Of a DNA stretch of 64,000 nucleotides, positions 23,461 to 36,200 are shown piece by piece. Every line of letters begins with the position of its first letter. Position 1 is the stretch's first letter. Below the pieces are notes generated by a model. The model did no database searches and was not told where the DNA came from. It saw only the letters and a list, made by a program, of their open reading frames with translations. Origin of the DNA: Thereva unica (Eukaryota; Arthropoda; Insecta; Diptera; Therevidae). The DNA is taken from positions 117,781,052-117,845,051 of the forward strand of contig OX465284.1 in the NCBI GenBank assembly GCA_949987705.1, in the 5' to 3' direction. The position numbers and the translations under genes are program-made.

Positions 23461-24268
23461 GGAATTTTATGTTATAGGAGGATGTGAAAGGTGCGCAGAA
23501 CAGTAAAAGCAACGTCTACCTTTTAATTACTCTTTAAAATTATATTTCGAAGAATATACATGTAATTTTATTTCAATTGTATTCTAATAAAATAAATAAT
23601 TGGCAATGAGTAACTTATTTAGCTAATAAACAATAAAATTAATAACAATAAATATTTAATAAACACAATCAGGATCAACTGAATTAAGGAATTGCCATAA
23701 GCATTTAGATAATAATCATTTCAGTAAGTTATTTAACTAATAAATTTTCTATATTTTATTTTGCGTAAATTCAATAATTTCCTCTTGTTAAAAGAGCAAC
23801 GCTGCACTTAAATAAAAGTTGAGCAGCGCCGTACAAAGAATTTTTACTATATAAAAGTAAAATATCTAATAGGTTATTATAAAAATTTTGTTTATGATAT
23901 GTTATAGTATGAATACAATTCCCTACAAGTCCCGATCGAGTATTTGCTGCTTCTTCTCATTTCAACCCTACCCTTCTGTAGTTTGACATAATTTTATTTT
24001 TCACTTAAACTCGTAAATGAATCCTTTATAAAAGATCATTTTAGTATTATTTACATAAAAGTGGGTTAGCTAAAATTGAGTTTTGTTTTCTTATATTCAA
24101 GAAAGAAACATTTCTTTTAATATTTAAATTGAAAATTTACAAAACTAATTCATAAAATTATTTGTACATCACTTGTCAGTTTTATTCCTTAAGTCTAGCA
24201 TATGTTTTTAGAAATTCAATAATTTATTTTATTCCAATTAGTTGAAATTGTTAGAAGTTTTTAGGAAG
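23461..24268. other. AT-rich non-coding stretch
   Basis: Very AT-rich with runs of TAATAAA-like sequence. The part next to 24268 is likely the 3' UTR of the neprilysin gene. Confidence 0.5.
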
Positions 24269-27200
24269 TTACCATAAGCTACACTTGTTAATTGGATTCA
24301 TAGTGGAGCCCAACGGGCAATTGTAGGCCTTTGCAAAATCAACAGAGTTAGATAGTGGCCCAAGTACTCGAATGAAACCGGGCGAATGTACTGATGAGCG
24401 GATTTTCGTTAAAGCATCCTCCGGCCGCATAGATCCACACCAAATTTGTGCATAGTTCAAGAAAAATAATTGATCATGAGTCAAATGTAGCCCTGGCAAG
24501 TCAGGCTCTGGTCCATGTCGGGCAACCCATTTCTTATAAGCCTGAAAATAAAGATTCGATTTCGATTTAAAGTTATTCTAGAACATTGGGGCGGAAGGCA
24601 TATCTAGCACCACACATTCTTCTTCAAACCTTAACACTATAAGATTATTTTCAAAACAATTAAACCATTTGTCCTTTCTCAATAAATAAATGATAAAAGT
24701 GTGTCAACATTCTCGATTATTGCGCCCTCAAGGGATTTATGTGAATTAACTCACCCTAAATGCTTGCTTCAATCCACCATTATCGGCTATATTTTCACCC
24801 TGAGTCATTCTGCCATTCATGTACATGCCGACCTCATCAATTTTGTACCGAGAATACTGGTCAATAATGCATTGCGTTCGTTCTCTGAAGGCCCTTATGG
24901 TCGCATTATTCCACCACTGCATCATGTTTCCATCGCGATCATATTGTCGCCCTATAAATCAAACGAAAGCATACTTAAGACCGAAACCATGACCCGGGAG
25001 GTATAAAGGAGTTTCTGACCTTTGTCGTCGAATCCGTGGGTGATTTCGTGACCAATGACCACTCCGATTCCTCCATAATTCAAAGATTTGGGAAAATTTT
25101 GGCTATAAAACAGCGGCTGCAAAATGCCAGCAGGAAATACTGTGTCACAAAATTGAAATATGAAATATATTGTCGCATTCTGAAGGTGAAAATGGCATAC
25201 CAATGTCGTTTTTATTGGGGTTGTAGAAGGCGTTCACGACTGCTGGCTCCGTTGCCCATTTGTCCTTGTCAACTGGTTTCCGGAGCAATTGAAGGTTTCT
25301 TTGAGCATCCCACTTGAGGATGCTTAGGACGTTGTTCATAAAATGGTCTTCAGTGATGGTTAGCTGGAAGTAAAGAATATTAATTGAGTGTTTCAGGGAG
25401 AATAAGTCCAATATTCTCTCACGTTGATGTATTCCTTTTCGAGTTCTACAGGATCTGTCAGAATTTCGGGGTAGCCTATTCGCTCATTCATAGCATCCGC
25501 CTTTTCCTTTGCAACTGCACGAGTCTCATCATCCATCCAGTCGTTGTCTGCTAATAGCTCATTAAAGGCTTCGCGGATGGTGTGAATCATTTCCAAAGCT
25601 GTTTCCTTGCTCTCTTGATTGAAATTATCCCTGATAAAAAGTGCCCCCACTGCCATACCTAATTTCTTGTTGGTCCACTCAACGCACTGTGACCACCGAA
25701 CACGTTCTGATTGAATCCCCAGCAAAATTTTTCGAAATTCCACTCGTTCCCTTTGGTAGTCGTCTATCATATGGGTCATAATGGACATAACAAGTCGCCA
25801 TATAATGTAATTATGTACAATTCGTTTATCTGTCTCAGCGAGGATTTTACCCATTTGCACCAAGTAGGGTATGGCATAGTTTACAATGGGCTCGTCTTCA
25901 ATAAGCGGGATGTTCTCGCCCAATGTAGTTTGCAAGTATTCCTTCCAATTGAGCTGCGGAACTGCTCTCTGCAGTTCCGGTAAAGTTAGTTTTTTGTATA
26001 TTGCACTAGTGTCGTGCCGATCTGCCTCTGGCAATGAGACATTTGCCAGCCGCATTTCAAATTTTACCACCTCCTCCAGTTCTGCTCCTGCCTTTTGGGG
26101 ATCTGCTCCCATAAGAACGGCAATTTGCGTCATATATCTGTGGTAAGCTTTCAAATCATTTTGACTGCTCGCTTTTAGGTAATAATCACGAGAAGGTAGA
26201 CCTAGCACCAGTTGGTCTATTTGTAAGATGTTGACTGATGAATTTTTGTCGTCAGCTCCAACATACAGTTCGAAAAGGACAGTTTCGCTGTATTCGCCTT
26301 TTAGTGTGCCTAAAAGGTATTCTATACTGAAATTTGGAGGTGTCCAGTTTTTATACATTACTGGCCAGCCTCCTAGCTCTTGAAGAACTTCCTTTAGTCT
26401 GCCATCACCGTTCCTGCGAATTTGCTCTAAAAAGATAGAAGTAGAAAGAGTGTAAAATTATTCAGTCAAGCATTCACCCCGAATAAGAAGTAACTTACGA
26501 ATGTTCATACAACTCTTATAGAAGGTCTTTGCTTTTATTGTTGCTTGGTTATCATCGTCATTTATCGGCTCTTCAAGGACTCCTTTAAGAATAACCTGTT
26601 GCTGGTCAGCTAATACCTGAAAGAGGTTGGGCATTACTCCCTCGAAAGGACGAATATATTGCAGCACTGATTTACTTCAAATGTACTTATCGAACTTCGG
26701 TCTTCAGGTATCACGTGCTTTTTGTTCCAAATGCCACAAGCGTATTGAAAGAAATTGTCGCAAGGATCTGCTGCCTTATCCATTCCAGATAATAGAGATG
26801 ACGCTGTAAGTTAGGGAAAACACTTGTAAGGTGATGAAGTACTTGTTTCTGTCCTGTAGGCAAATTCCACGAGAACTTCCTAGCTAAAACTCACGAATTT
26901 TGGGTTAACCTGGGTCTATTATTAACTCCATTCTCTTTATTGCATAAGTTGAACACAAAGAAAACTTTCTATCTAGTCTAGAGTCTCTCTTCGTCAATTG
27001 CCAAGTCTGAATTGTAACAAGTCCCAAATTTTATTTTTTCATCTTAAAGATTTAAAGGAAAGCAGATTAAGTATACGTGAAACCCTCGTGCTTCGCCAAT
27101 GCAGATAACTGGGTCAACGTACGAAAAAACGTCGAAGGAAATTTACATAAAATGCTCATTTTTGTGTAGAGGTTGGACGGCGTACCTGTTGTGGATGTAG

Positions 27201-30200
27201 AAAGTCTAGTTATAATTTTAGCAGCTCTACGGAGCTCGCCGTTTTTGTCCTATTTCAAGAGACACATGTTTAGCAGCGCTTTCAAAGAACCCGCTGGAGC
27301 TCCATAAATAGCAATAACCTAGGTGAGATGGTTCAGCCCCGCTGCTGCTAGCCCAGGGGTAACAACCCACTGAAAACCGGAGGGTGCCGCCGAGTCTTTG
27401 TCTCTTTAATTTAAATACATCGTTTAAAAACCTCTCGTCAGCCCATGCCGGATTAGCAGCCATTGGCTTCGCCCGCGTCGCTTCACCGATTTAAGTAAAT
27501 TCAATCAGCACAGGGCGAACTTGTGACTGGAGGTGCATCCAATTATTGAGGATGTGGCTTGATAAAGATGAAAGCGTTTCATGTTTCCTAGAGATGGCAG
27601 AATTTTGTATTTAAGGAGTGAATGGGTTGCTGTTTTCGGGAACAAATTTGTTGATTTTTATACACCGGCCTTTTCACCATTGTACTCGTACATTGTTGAA
27701 ATCCGTGAACCTTGAAAGATCTGTGGATTTGGTTTTTAGTTGCATTTTTTGACTTTTATCAAGCTTATGGGGTAAATACAGTCCAAACAAATCCTGACTT
27801 GCAGTACGACTTTAGACCAAGAACACCTGAGCCAAAGTATGCACCGATTTGGCGAGTCTAGTTATCCCCAAGGCTTTTGATAGACTATGGCACCTTGTTC
27901 TGTTGGCGTAACTCCATGGTTTTTGTATTAAACCAGCCTTAAAGAACTGGATCGAGAACAGATCCCGCCAATAGTTGACTTGAGCACCAGAAGCCCCCTT
28001 TGGTACTTGATGCTGAGTGAGATAGGGATGCCTTTACCAAATGTTGATCTTGCGATTCTTCTTTATGGATCAGAAATATGGGCACTGCTCAAACCGGACG
28101 TCAATAAGCGAGGTCTCTTAAATGCGATGCTTGAGGCAGATTCTCGGTGTCTCACTACGCGATCGCCTTCGAAACGAGACAGTTAGCCAAAGATGCGATC
28201 AACAGACACTGATCGAAGAAGAAATACAAAAAAGTCGACTATGGTGGTTTGGACATGTTTGCCGTCACATGTTGCTCGTCACGTAAACTTCTCTCGCGAG
28301 ACCGTCCCGCAGACTGGAGAATCCAGCGATCGGCACCGAAGGAACCCTGGCTAAAGAATATCGAGGGCGACCTAAAGAATCAACGATTATCAGTTATCGA
28401 GGATCGGGACGTCTCCAAAAACCGGCAAGAATGGAAACGCATTGTGATTAAAGTTCGAGACCCAGGGAGATCCGACAGCAGCGTATCCGTTGCGAGGGCG
28501 TCCCGCTCGGACCGCCAGCTGACGGATCAAAGAGAGAGGTATAGGACGTTGGGAAGCTAGTATGGCTCCCAAGAGCGGCTATTGCACAGAATGAAAGAAC
28601 TAAACACGCATTTAACTCTACTTGCTCCCATCCAGTACTACCGCGGTGACTTAGAAGGACATGCCATTCGCTATTGGCGAAAGCAAAAGAGACGGCAATG
28701 AATTCCTTTAGAGTGTATGATTATTATATGGGTGGGAAAGGTGGAAGGACGAAAGGCCATGACGTTGGGTGGATTCGAACCACGGATTCCGGTAAGGTAG
28801 TCGGACACATTAGCTCCCGAGGCCCCATGTGATAGATAGTGATGGAATTAAACTGTTTTTAATCAAGATAAAGGTGTAAATTTTGAAAGATAAATTTTAA
28901 TACCACGGGATGTATCCTGCAAACTTCCTTTTACAACAGTAGAGGGCAACGCAGCCAGGCAGCACAGTTAGCCCTCCTCTTTTTCATTCAACAGAACAGA
29001 ATCGAGCTGAGGTTGAGAGCTTTGCTGTTGGCGAATGAAAACTTGAGCCACAATATTTTATTTAACTGCAGTTGACGACCATTTTCTCCTATCAACCCAT
29101 TTATAAAATTCGATTAAATCGTTCAATTAGCAATATTCTGTACGACGAGAAAATCAGAGGACAAGAAATCGAAAAATCACCACATCACTAAGCTTCCCTA
29201 TTTCCACAAGAATAAACAGCAAAAGCCAACTACACAGTGGCAAATCCTCCCTCAGTACAATAGGATGTCAACTCCCCTGGGTAAAGTCATCATCGAAACC
29301 TTCCAAAAGGTCAAGAAGTCGATTGTATTGTCATTTCGAGGTTGAATTCGGTGAAAATTGTCCGTTCTGGCCCCTCCAACCTTGTTCAGAAAAGATCATC
29401 TTCCCATTAGATAAATCCCTTAATCCCTCGACGAAATGGTGTCAAGAAATGCTTTCTTCTTGGAAATTGATGAATATTTAAAGGGAATACCTTCAACTCA
29501 ACCCTCACAAAGACTCCAAAGTGGGGCACAACCCTCACGCTTCAAAAGTGTCAGAACTGTGATAAAAGAAAAAGAAAAACGTGTTGAAAGCGACCGGATT
29601 GGGATTGAGATACGATTTACGAGACATCGGAGGCAACGTGACAGTCATTTTGCGCATTGTTGTCAAAATCCGGAAGTTCCTTCCTGAAACATACAAGAAC
29701 GTACGTTATGAACGCTCCAAGATAGAACGAGCTCATTTTGGAGAAGTGAGTTTTGAAGTATTGTAGCAGACGTCAAAGCTGTCACGAGCCGAACGCATAG
29801 CAATCCACCACCGAAGTATGCAGAGCTGCCTCTGGGGATCTCGAGCAATTCATCCCCCTAATAAAATTGGAAAAGTGGAAAATGAAAATGTGATCAAATG
29901 CATACACCACTCCCGGGCGCTGTCAACGCGCCACGATAGAAATTAGCTCGTTTGGATCTGGGATGACATCTGCAGAAATGAAAATGGGATTAGGATGTGG
30001 GTGGCGGGCGGTTCTCCCATAGCTCAGCAGAGACGTCACAGGTGGTCGGTGCTGCGGCCATCTAACACTAGAAGAGACAATTATATGCACCTGGGGATGG
30101 GGAATGGAATTGCATTCGCGCGGATGTAGCCGTCGTCCTATAGTTCTACTTGGTTGTGATTACAGATTTTAATTAAAATTATAATTGGTTCAGCGGTTAT

Positions 30201-33200
30201 TTTTTTGCTGGTGAGCTCTGTTTGCCTTGACTGATTGAATGTGATTACGAATTTCTAGTTTGTAGCCGGAGTCTGCAGTTTAATCCCGGGGGATTTCTCT
30301 TAGGATGTTTAGCAATTAAAAAGGTTATGACGTGGATTTAATTAACCACAGAAACACATTTCGTGCTGCGTAACAACTCGCTTCTAAAATAAGTCTCCGA
30401 AGCTGCCTCCTAATAGGGATTTAGAGGTGTTTAACTAGCAACCACATTTCCTGTTCAAATTGTGATTCAGATTCTCTGAACTGATATTGACTTCACTGCC
30501 ACCCAATAAAAATAGCAAACCGCCATTGCCTGCTTAACGAAAGTGTCCAATTCTGTCGTTAAGTACCGTGTATGCCAAGACAGTCTCGTAACCGGGCGCA
30601 TTAGATACTAATTTCTTCTCGAGCACTTGCTTTAGTGCCGGCGACAAAACCAGAAACGGTGTATTAGTCCAACAATGCGAAGTAGTCATCCCCAAATCCA
30701 CGTGGTTCCGCATCTGACCAATTACTTAATTGATGCCCAAGGACTGCGTCAGAGCACCGCAATTAACTAGATTGTAGTTTACCTGGGTTTTATCCTAATT
30801 GATTCATTTGATTGCAACAATCCGTGGGCATTCTGTTTACAAGGAATTTACAACCCTTGGCCCATTTCGACGTAGAAGATTACAAATATGTATAGGGTGG
30901 CATGTCGCCGCTTTCGTCTGTTGATTGCCAGCTCGCAAACACTCATAAAAGTTGCAAAAATGCGAAAGGACATCGTTTGAGTTGGACTAGTCGCCTAATA
31001 TTGTTTTCGCCCGTATTTGTGGTTTGTTAAGCTTGTTTTCTCTCGTGTTTGCTTTTCGTAATGAAAATTTGGTGTTTGTAACGAAGTCTACGATTAAATA
31101 AATAAAAGAGGATTTTAGTTACACTTTAAAAGTAAGAATTGTCAAGTTTACTAGCCGAGCTTGTATCGGGGTTTAGTAGATTGCCTTTTAAGAGTCGCGC
31201 TCTTCCACAATATCACTTTTACCATATTAACTTAAAATGTATCATCTCTTTTCTTATGATTTGACGATTGTTATATCGAATTGGCTATAACTAAATGCCA
31301 TTAGTTAATACGTAGGACGTTTTAAAAAACTAAGCTACTAGCTACAAAATCCTTTAATTTTTACAGGCCACAGCATGATATTAGATACTTTCAAACAATA
31401 CAAAAAACACGGCCGTATTCTTAGCAACTACCGCGCTTCATGTGATTTTAACAGACATATTTACTTTTCCAACTTTTCTCAAGTACTTCAGAAAAGTGAT
31501 CGTAAAATAAGAAAAACAGCTCCAGGGATTACAAGCGTCTAAAACATTCGCGTAATGGATGCTCCCTTGATTCCTTCAAACGAGCGAAACACAAATTCAG
31601 TTGCAGAGTAAACAAAAGCACAAAACACATTCAAAATCCATTACCAAGAATTAATCTCGCCTTTTTATACACCTTAAAGTGGCTTATTATGTAACCATCT
31701 GTTGACTGTACTACGGGTGCGATGTTTTTAAATTTAAGGTGTGCTGGATGCCGCGCTAACTTGATATCTTCATTAAGACACGCCGACAACTCATTCCAAC
31801 TCCCAGCGAAAAGAATAAACTTTCCAACTTCTCTCAGCAGAATTGCAATCAAGCTTCAGCTTCGTAATTAGCGTTTGTAAATTGTAAATTGTAAGCCAAG
31901 AAATTAATCCGTTTCAAACTCACCTGTCCGCACGCACTCCTCCGTCAGGCAAACATTCTTGTGGGGTGCATCTGTAAAGAGAGAACATATGTTAGACTCT
32001 GAGCCGCAGATTATCGCCTAAAGATGAGAACTGTGTTAAATTTCCTAATTACTATAATATACATAAATTTCTTTGGAGAGTGGCACAGCAGCTAACTGAG
32101 CAGAAAAGCACCGCCAAGGCGACATCTGTACAAGCTAGGACGTCAAAGCTTGGGCTTCTTTCGGATTTCTGGAAGCAACAGGTGCGATACATAGCGGAGC
32201 TTTTATTCAGACCACCTCCTCCACCTTTCGGGAATGTGCTACATATGTATGTACCTTTATTCGCTCGCTCTTTGCTACCACAAAGTCTTTGTTGGTCAAT
32301 TTACGACGGAGTTGTTTATAGAAATTATAAGGGTGCAGTCGATGCACGCTCCAGTAACCAGTAGAGGGACCACAGCCCCGTCTCGTGAATCCAGGACAGT
32401 GATGAAGTAATAATAGATGAAATGTGGAAATTTTATTTACGTATTATAATTGTCAAACCGTTCTTCGAAAGCGATGACATCTGCTCATGTGAAGTCGTAT
32501 TTCACTAAGGGTCAGTCTGCTTTTTTGAGATCGATATGGACGGACTTGGATAAGTTAAATAGAGCTTCTGATAATGATCCACAGCATCTAGACAAATTTA
32601 GTCTTTTCTTGTTCATTTCATTTGCAGGCGCAATTGCAGGGTGATTTCTGGAGGTCGAAGTAGTTGAAGGTTACTTAATGCCTGCCCAAGTAAGATGTAA
32701 AAACTATCTGGGGAGATTTGAATGTCAAAGCAGGTCGGTAGCTCGTAAACTGTCAGTACAGCTTGCATGAGAACACGAATGACAATGCACAACGAGTTGT
32801 AGAGCTGGCAGAAAGTAAGAGCGTAGTAGTTGCAAGCATTTGATTCGTTGATAGTTCGCTGCCACTTTTTGGACCTGACCACCGAGGCATCAACGAATCA
32901 GGTTCGAATCAACTCAGCTGCACTACGCAATATGTTCAGAAACCCCTACAGCCAAGATAAAGCACTCACACTTAGTGAGCGAAGAGTATCTCCTGGAGAT
33001 GGAGACGACACCTTTGCCGACGAGAGTTGGACACGCCTTAAAAATACTGTCATTAGTACTGCTGACTCCATCATTCAATGGCCAATGTGACAAGCCACTA
33101 AAGATATCCGTACTCTTGCCAGACCAATCAAAATCCTAAATGTACTCCGATAAGAGGACTGTCTGGCCTGCCTCCTTTTCTATCCGGCGTTGAAGAAAGG

Positions 33201-36200
33201 GTTCTGAGATTGGGGGTGAAAGTAAGGGGCATAGTCTTCCATAAGTCCACCCAATTATTGGCTAACACAAACGACATTGACATCACTGGTAGAACATCAA
33301 GACCTTTCGCCAAGATTGGGCGGGCGACACGAAAGTTGGGACTGCAAATTAACTACTGAAGCAAAACAAACTACTGAAAGCCGATTCAAGCCTCAAAGCA
33401 GATGCGCTACAGCCAATCCTGGAAATAGCATGGAACACCTGTACCTTTCCGGAGGATTCAACCGAAGGCATACTTGTCAAAATAGCCAAAAAGGGGGACC
33501 TAACAATATGTGACAGCTGGAGAGGCATCTGTTTATTATCTACTGTGAATAAAATTCGCTTAGAAGGCAGCAGTCCGGGTTCAGGTAGGACCGCTCATGT
33601 ATAGATTATATTAACACCTTGATAATCTACTAAATTTCGATCCCCCCTTTACCTTACTTTTGTACACTATGAGAAAGCGTTCGACTCGGTTAATAGGAGC
33701 TTTATATGGCAGGCACTACGACAACGTGAACTGCCTGATGAAATAATAGAATTGATAAGAGCCCTACATCAATTCCAAATGCAGAGTTCTCCATAATGAA
33801 AATTATCCGACAGCTTTGAGGTGAGTTCAGGAGTACGACAAGGATGCCTACTTTCGCCATTACTATTTCTTATGCTAACAAACGACACCCTTGTCGGCTC
33901 TCTAGGTAGTAGATCAAGCGGCATCCAATGGAGTTTGCTAGACCGCTTTAAGAGTCTAAACTACGCGGATGATATCTATTTGCTGGCCCACACCATGACT
34001 TCAAAAACATGTTAAGCAATTTGGCAACGCCAAGGCGTTAAAAACGAAAAAAATAGATTTCATCTCGTATAAACGACTTCCATAATTACCCATTAGCATT
34101 CCATTAAATTGTTATGGAGTTATTTTTAAAGGAAATCTTTTATAAATGCTTGAAATTACGGATTCATGCGGATTTGGTTGGCTTTAAATATGCCGACTTC
34201 CAGGTATTCTACTCTCAATAGGTAAATCAAATAATTTCCAATATTTACCCCTGGAATAATGATGAATAACTTTCAGCTCAGTTTATCTCTAGTAACTTCT
34301 ACATCATGAATAATACGAGAGGTAATTAAGACTTTTCGATCTCTTGTTTGGCTTCTGCCTGAAGACAAACAAAAAGGAAAGGTCCCTGCCTGCATAAATT
34401 TTTAAAAAATTCCGACTTGGAAATGTAAATGAAAATGCTGAAATTCATCTATTAATTCCCAGGTTACTTTATCCTTAGATACCCTCCAAGGGATACAATT
34501 CTGCCGGATTTCAAGGCTTTATATTGTCACAAATCGCCAACTTTAAGTCCATAGGTCATTCCAATAAAATATGCTAATCTCATTCATTTGGCTAAGATGC
34601 CGGCCTAGGATTGTTAAAATAAATTAATTAAGAACTGATTTTTTTTATTGTTAGTAATGCTGTTAGCGAAGTTCCTTCATGCCCTTTCGCGCAGCACTGG
34701 TGAACCATATTAAGAGAACAGACGTACAAGTTCGTGAGTGGATCACTTTTGATAGACTCGACGGACAGATGCCGTTCCAACTTATATCCGTAAGTCAGTC
34801 CAAGTATTAATAATTAGAACGGATGCCCCATCAGACCGCCACGGCGGGGTACTTATAACTTGGCAGTAAAGCGTCAGATTTCGCGAATACCAAATTGACT
34901 TGTAACGATGTAACTTCATTAACTAATGAAACCGTAATTGAATGAGCAGCTTTGCAATGGAAATTTATTGTTATACGTGATTGAATTTCAATCAAGGGAA
35001 TTGGTTGCTGCTCCGCGCTCTGGTCACTCTGCGTGCTTTCTGGTGGTGGAGAGGATTCTTGATTAGACACTAATGAAATATTACTGCTGCTCTACAAGGA
35101 TGAAAGCTCGTCATATTTCCGCTCTTAGCAGAAGCGTTATTTGGCAATTAATATTAATATCTTCTATTCGTAATTAAATCTGCGAAATGCGTTTAAAATT
35201 ACTGTTGTTATTTTGACAAATAAAAAGAAAACCTCTCTTAAAAATTGCGGCACATGATCACTGCTAATCAGTCATAAAAATTGGTGGCACTCAAATCATT
35301 TCAAAGTACTGAAAAAACTGCAAACTAAAGCTAATTAAATGGTTGGTCTAGTTTCAAAAATAGCCTGTTTCGCACCGGGTTTAACTACGCACGTGCTCAA
35401 TAGCCGTTTCGCGTACGTTGCAAAATGCTATAGTTATCCAAAAACATGGCAGCGAAACACAATAATCTGTTGTGCATGTTGAAAACGACCGCAAAAATTT
35501 CTCCTCGAAAATATGCTAATCGCCGGGGACTTCGGCGGCTGGCGGTTTTTAATAATTCATAAATCAAGTGGCCGGCATTAAGCCACTCTGACGACAATGT
35601 AATAAACAATTCTATCACGCCGATAATGCTGGGATTATTCAACCGCGTATAATAAAGAAAATCGATTCATTCCCGATGCTGAGTGGTGACCACTCATAAG
35701 TAGTTTGAAATCTGGTAAGATGTGGATTCAGAGTCATGGTGATAAATTATCTTGTTGCCTATGTTTCGCAGATCTGATGGCCAGCGCGGTGCTGGAATTG
35801 CTTAATGATCGTCTCCGGCGTTCAGCAGTCTGACACCGGCATAACAACTGCTCACAACCAGGTAAATAAAATGCCATCCAGGTGAATAAAAATTATCGAT
35901 GCACCATTTCAAGGGCCATGCATGCCTCGGGAACAACATGTCATGTAGTACTCGGCTATATTGCGCCGGCAGATTATTTTTATTCATGGGAGATGGGCGC
36001 TAGCTTTGCCGAAAACGGGCTGTCACTGCTCCCAAGCGAACACGGCGAAAGAAAAAGGATGAAGAATGAAAAACGAACGAGCAGTAGAGTCAGGTGAGGA
36101 TTGAAAACAAGGGAGATTTATTCGAAGCCGAAAAACGTGTGTCACTTACCTAGTTTATAGCAGAAAAATTAAATCGATTTAACTCAAAGTTACATCCAAA

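Noticed and set aside
32080..32364. 94-codon plus-strand frame
   Set aside because: Intronic to neprilysin and immediately upstream of a non-LTR fossil; no motif supports it as coding.
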